A stretch of DNA of 5,374 bases from positions 1-5,374 of the forward strand of contig CAMYXE010000053.1 of assembly GCA_947303165.1 (NCBI GenBank), read 5' to 3'. A program made the position numbers and the translations under genes. This DNA is from an uncultured Pseudomonadota bacterium (GTDB taxonomy: Bacteria; Pseudomonadota; Alphaproteobacteria; Rs-D84). The notes under the pieces are model-generated. The model was not told the DNA's origin, ran no database searches, and saw only the letters and a program-made list of their open reading frames with translations. This document shows positions 1-5,374 of the stretch, in pieces (the first letter of the stretch is position 1; each line of letters opens with the position of its first letter).

Positions 1-9
1 AAATAACTG

Positions 10-38
10 TTGCCGTGGGGGATTTTTGGTGCTATCAT
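10..38 (+). promoter_or_regulatory. Predicted sigma-70-type promoter of fabI with extended -10
   Basis: Seen: a -35-like TTGCCG (10-15), a 17-bp spacer and a -10-like TATCAT (33-38) preceded by TGC (30-32), which makes an extended -10 element. Four of six -35 bases and five of six -10 bases match the consensus. Transcription would start near 45, giving a 5' leader of about 40 nt that holds the fabI ribosome binding site. This suggests fabI has its own promoter, though readthrough from upstream of the window cannot be excluded. The match is by eye, without experimental support. Confidence 0.6.
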
Positions 39-46
39 TCCCGTTG

Positions 47-62
47 GAAATTTCAAAATTTC
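47..62. repeat. Short A/T-rich inverted repeat in the fabI leader
   Basis: GAAATTT (47-53) and AAATTTC (56-62) are perfect inverse complements separated by 2 bases. The same stretch also reads as a direct repeat of TTTCAAAA. It lies just after the predicted transcription start and before the ribosome binding site, where a repressor of fatty-acid genes could bind. A 2-base gap is too small for a good RNA hairpin, so a DNA-level operator is the more likely role if there is one. In A/T-rich DNA this may also be chance. Confidence 0.25.
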
Positions 63-83
63 AAAAAACTAAAAGGAAGTATT

Positions 84-896
84 ATGTTATTAAAAGGTAA
101 AAAGATTTTAATTACGGGTGTCGCAAATGATTGGTCTATGGCGTGGGCAATTGCAAAACGTGCACATGAAAATGGCGCAGAAATTGCTATGCCATACGCA
201 ATGCCGGCGTTGGAAAAGCGTGTGCGGCCATTGGCAGAACAAATTGGTGCAAAATTTGTCCAAGAATGCAATGTACAAAATGACGAGCAAATGGATTCGT
301 TGTTTGCAAATATTGAACACGAATGGGGGCATTTGGACGGAATGTTGCATGCGATTGCGTTTTCAGACAAGAACGAATTGACGGGTCGCTATGCCGACAC
401 AACACGCGATAATTTCAAAAACACAATGGATATTTCGGTTTATTCATTGGTTGATTTGACGCGTCGCGCATCAAAGTTAATGACAGATGGTGGTTCAATT
501 GTCACATTGACATATTTTGGTGGCGAAAAATCTGTTCCAAATTACAATGTAATGGGGGTGGCAAAATCTGCATTGGATTCATCGGTTCGTTATTTGGCGG
601 CCGATCTGGGGCGTGATAAAATTCGCGTAAACGCAATTAGTGCTGGTCCGATTATGACATTGGCGTCCAGTGGTGTTGGTGGATTCAAATCTATATTGCG
701 TCTTAATGCGGAACAGACCCCGTTGCGCCGTAATATGACATTGGACGATGTGTCGGGTGCGGCACTGTATTTGTTTAGTGATTTATCGTCTGCCGTTACC
801 GGTGAGGTTCACCATGTCGATTGCGGATATTCTACAACCGGTATGATACCGAACGAGTTAAAAAACATCTTGCTAAAAGCAATGGATGAACAATAA
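84..896 (+). CDS. fabI: Enoyl-[acyl-carrier-protein] reductase, FabI type
   Basis: FabI reduces the trans-2-enoyl-ACP double bond with NAD(P)H, the last step of each round of type II fatty-acid synthesis in the cytoplasm. The product is 270 aa; the family is usually about 255-275. Seen: an N-terminal Rossmann motif GVANDWSMA (residues 12-20), the active-site pair Y144 and Y154 with K161 (Y-x6-K in YNVMGVAK), the RVNAISAGPI stretch (181-190), and the C-terminal HVDCGYS (244-250). The start at 84 is chosen because it follows AAGGAAG (73-79) and places MLLKGKKILITG exactly where FabI proteins begin; a longer in-frame reading from GTG at 15 would run through the promoter. Oddities: the loop after beta-2 reads MPYAMPAL (36-43) rather than the usual FTYQ..., and M191 replaces the common Arg of GPIRTLA. 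A92 is at the position of E. coli Gly93. The gene looks monocistronic. Confidence 0.96.
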   Translation: MLLKGKKILITGVANDWSMAWAIAKRAHENGAEIAMPYAMPALEKRVRPLAEQIGAKFVQECNVQNDEQMDSLFANIEHEWGHLDGMLHAIAFSDKNELTGRYADTTRDNFKNTMDISVYSLVDLTRRASKLMTDGGSIVTLTYFGGEKSVPNYNVMGVAKSALDSSVRYLAADLGRDKIRVNAISAGPIMTLASSGVGGFKSILRLNAEQTPLRRNMTLDDVSGAALYLFSDLSSAVTGEVHHVDCGYSTTGMIPNELKNILLKAMDEQ

Positions 897-900
897 AAAA

Positions 901-924
901 TAAACCCCGCAAATGCGGGGTTTA
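901..924. terminator. Bidirectional intrinsic terminator between fabI and the TM2 gene
   Basis: A perfect 10-bp stem, TAAACCCCGC (901-910) with GCGGGGTTTA (915-924), closes on the loop AAAT. It begins 4 bases after the fabI stop and ends 3 bases past the stop of the convergent gene. On the minus strand the stem is followed by TTTTTT, a strong U-tract. On the plus strand only TTTA follows, so termination of fabI is probably weaker than that of the opposing gene. Confidence 0.88.
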
Positions 925-927
925 AAA

Positions 928-1245
928 TTACTTAGAATCAAAAACTTTTTCTGGGGTATTAATACTGCATATACCAATAATTAAATCAACCAGTGCCCAG
1001 ATACAAACGGCAATTCCTGGGGCCAGGAGTAGCCAACCGACGGTTCCCATAATCAACATCGCAACACCTTGATTCTTTTTGCCAGCATAGAACTTGTGCA
1101 CACCAAACATACCCAAAAACCATGTCAAAAGTAAATAAATCCAAATGTTTTTATCGGTATCGAACGTACGATAACCACATTTCGGACATGCTGCTGCGCG
1201 GTCAGAATATTTTTTTCCACATTCGCGGCAATAAATCATAGCCAT
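928..1245 (-). CDS. Small zinc-ribbon and TM2-domain membrane protein
   Basis: A 105-aa protein. Seen: an N-terminal zinc ribbon with C6-x2-C9 and C20-x2-C23 (CREC, CPKC), then a TM2-type domain. A first hydrophobic helix (about 34-48) runs into G-x-x-G-x-H-x-F-Y-x-G (45-55: GMFGVHKFYAG), a short polar turn KKNQG, and a second long hydrophobic stretch (about 61-92) with W83 and D87. TM2 proteins are a widespread family of two-helix membrane proteins with no settled bacterial function, so none is assigned. The zinc ribbon should lie in the cytoplasm before helix 1. The first ATG (1245) is preferred because GGGTGA sits just upstream with suitable spacing; a second in-frame ATG two codons on is possible. 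The gene is alone on its strand and has its own predicted promoter and terminator. Confidence 0.9.
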   Translation of the reverse strand: MAMIYCRECGKKYSDRAAACPKCGYRTFDTDKNIWIYLLLTWFLGMFGVHKFYAGKKNQGVAMLIMGTVGWLLLAPGIAVCIWALVDLIIGICSINTPEKVFDSK

Positions 1246-1279
1246 ATTTTCACCCTTTGTATTTTATGAATCTAATCTC

Positions 1280-1308
1280 ATTTTATCATATTTTTTATGC
1301 TTTTGCAA
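1280..1308 (-). promoter_or_regulatory. Predicted promoter of the TM2 gene
   Basis: On the minus strand TTGCAA (1308-1303) is followed, after 17 bp, by TAAAAT (1285-1280). These match four of six and five of six consensus bases. The start of transcription would be near 1273, giving a leader of about 28 nt that contains the GGGTGA ribosome binding site (1251-1256). Another -10-like box, TATGAT (1290-1285), lacks a good -35 at the right distance. The region is very A/T-rich, so chance matches are common. Confidence 0.45.
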
Positions 1309-1366
1309 TTGAGTTGAAATTGTATAGGTCTGACAATGGTATACGTCTAATAGGCACAATAAATAA

Positions 1367-5210
<3,844 letters not shown>

Positions 5211-5214
5211 AAAT

Positions 5215-5233
5215 ATCCGCCAAAGAGGCGGAT
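5215..5233. terminator. Bidirectional terminator after the ligA-PBP operon
   Basis: ATCCGCC (5215-5221) pairs perfectly with GGCGGAT (5227-5233) around the loop AAAGA. On the plus strand a G and then TTTTT (5235-5239) follow, ending the ligA-PBP transcript 4 bases after its stop. On the minus strand the stem is followed by ATTTTTAT, so it can also end the convergent DUF378-like gene. A weaker TTTTTG/CAAAAA pairing (5235-5240 with 5247-5252) overlaps the plus-strand U-tract. Confidence 0.85.
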
Positions 5234-5255
5234 GTTTTTGTCATGTCAAAAAGTT

Positions 5256-5374
5256 TTATTTTGTTGGAATTTCAATGAACATCAATATCAACCACACGAT
5301 TGCGGCAACGCCGATAATCGCATAGATAATATTGCTAACCATTGTAGCGGGTCCAAACAGCCATGCAACCAGGT
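5256..5374 (-). CDS. 3' end of a small DUF378-like membrane protein (partial)
   Basis: The minus strand encodes 38 residues and a TAA, open to the right edge of the window. The first full codon begins at 5372. Seen: a start resembling L-V-A-x-L-F-G-P (LVAWLFGP), followed by one long hydrophobic helix (IIYAIIGVAAIVWLILMFI) and the polar tail EIPTK. This pattern of LVAxLFG, then S-x-I-[IV]-Y-x-[IL]-[IV]-G-[IVL]-A, is what I recall of the second half of DUF378 (YuzA-like) proteins, which are 60-80 aa with two membrane helices and unknown function. The start and the first helix lie outside the window. The gene converges on the PBP operon and shares its terminator. The alternative is an unrelated small hydrophobic protein. 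Confidence 0.65.
   Translation of the reverse strand, partial: LVAWLFGPATMVSNIIYAIIGVAAIVWLILMFIEIPTK

Noticed and set aside
15..83. N-terminal extension of fabI from GTG at 15
   Set aside because: The extension covers the predicted promoter, matches no FabI N-terminus, and the ATG at 84 has a good ribosome binding site and the expected MLLKGKKILITG start.
1306..1337. Overlapping short inverted repeats (CAATT/AATTG and ATTGT/ACAAT) in the divergent promoter region
   Set aside because: Only 5-bp arms in A/T-rich DNA; expected by chance, though one arm touches the TM2 gene's -35 box.

Overview
The window looks like ordinary housekeeping chromosome from a moderately AT-rich alphaproteobacterium. 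The best taxonomic clue is the enoyl-ACP reductase: its stretches around residues 89-114 (HAI.FSDKNEL..., YADTTRDNF) and its C-terminal HVDCGY are typical of alphaproteobacterial FabI. A/T-ending codons and short A/T-rich spacers fit one of the low-GC, often host-associated or uncultured lineages, but genus or order cannot be named from this sequence. I see no phage, transposon, CRISPR, tRNA or rRNA, and no base that demands a frameshift.

Layout, left to right. (1) A good extended -10 promoter (10-38) drives fabI (84-896, +). (2) A hairpin terminator (901-924) lies between fabI and a convergent small gene (928-1245, -) for a zinc-ribbon plus TM2-domain membrane protein. (3) The 178-bp divergent region 1246-1423 holds a promoter for each direction. 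The rightward one places its -10 box so close to the ligA ATG that the mRNA is probably leaderless. (4) ligA (1424-3445, +), the NAD+-dependent DNA ligase, overlaps by 8 bp with (5) a compact bifunctional class A penicillin-binding protein (3438-5210, +). The two look like one translationally coupled operon. (6) A second bidirectional hairpin (5215-5233) separates that operon from the 3' end of a convergent gene (5256-5374 and beyond, -) for a small DUF378-like membrane protein cut by the window edge.

Together the genes cover envelope and chromosome upkeep: the last step of fatty-acid elongation (FabI), sealing of DNA nicks (LigA), peptidoglycan polymerisation and crosslinking (the PBP), and two small membrane proteins of unknown role. 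I did not find a new defence or mobile system. The points most worth a second look are the predicted leaderless ligA transcript, an unusual cofactor-side loop in FabI, the Asp-to-Ser change in the RGDG motif of LigA, and the overlap of ligA with a peptidoglycan synthase gene.
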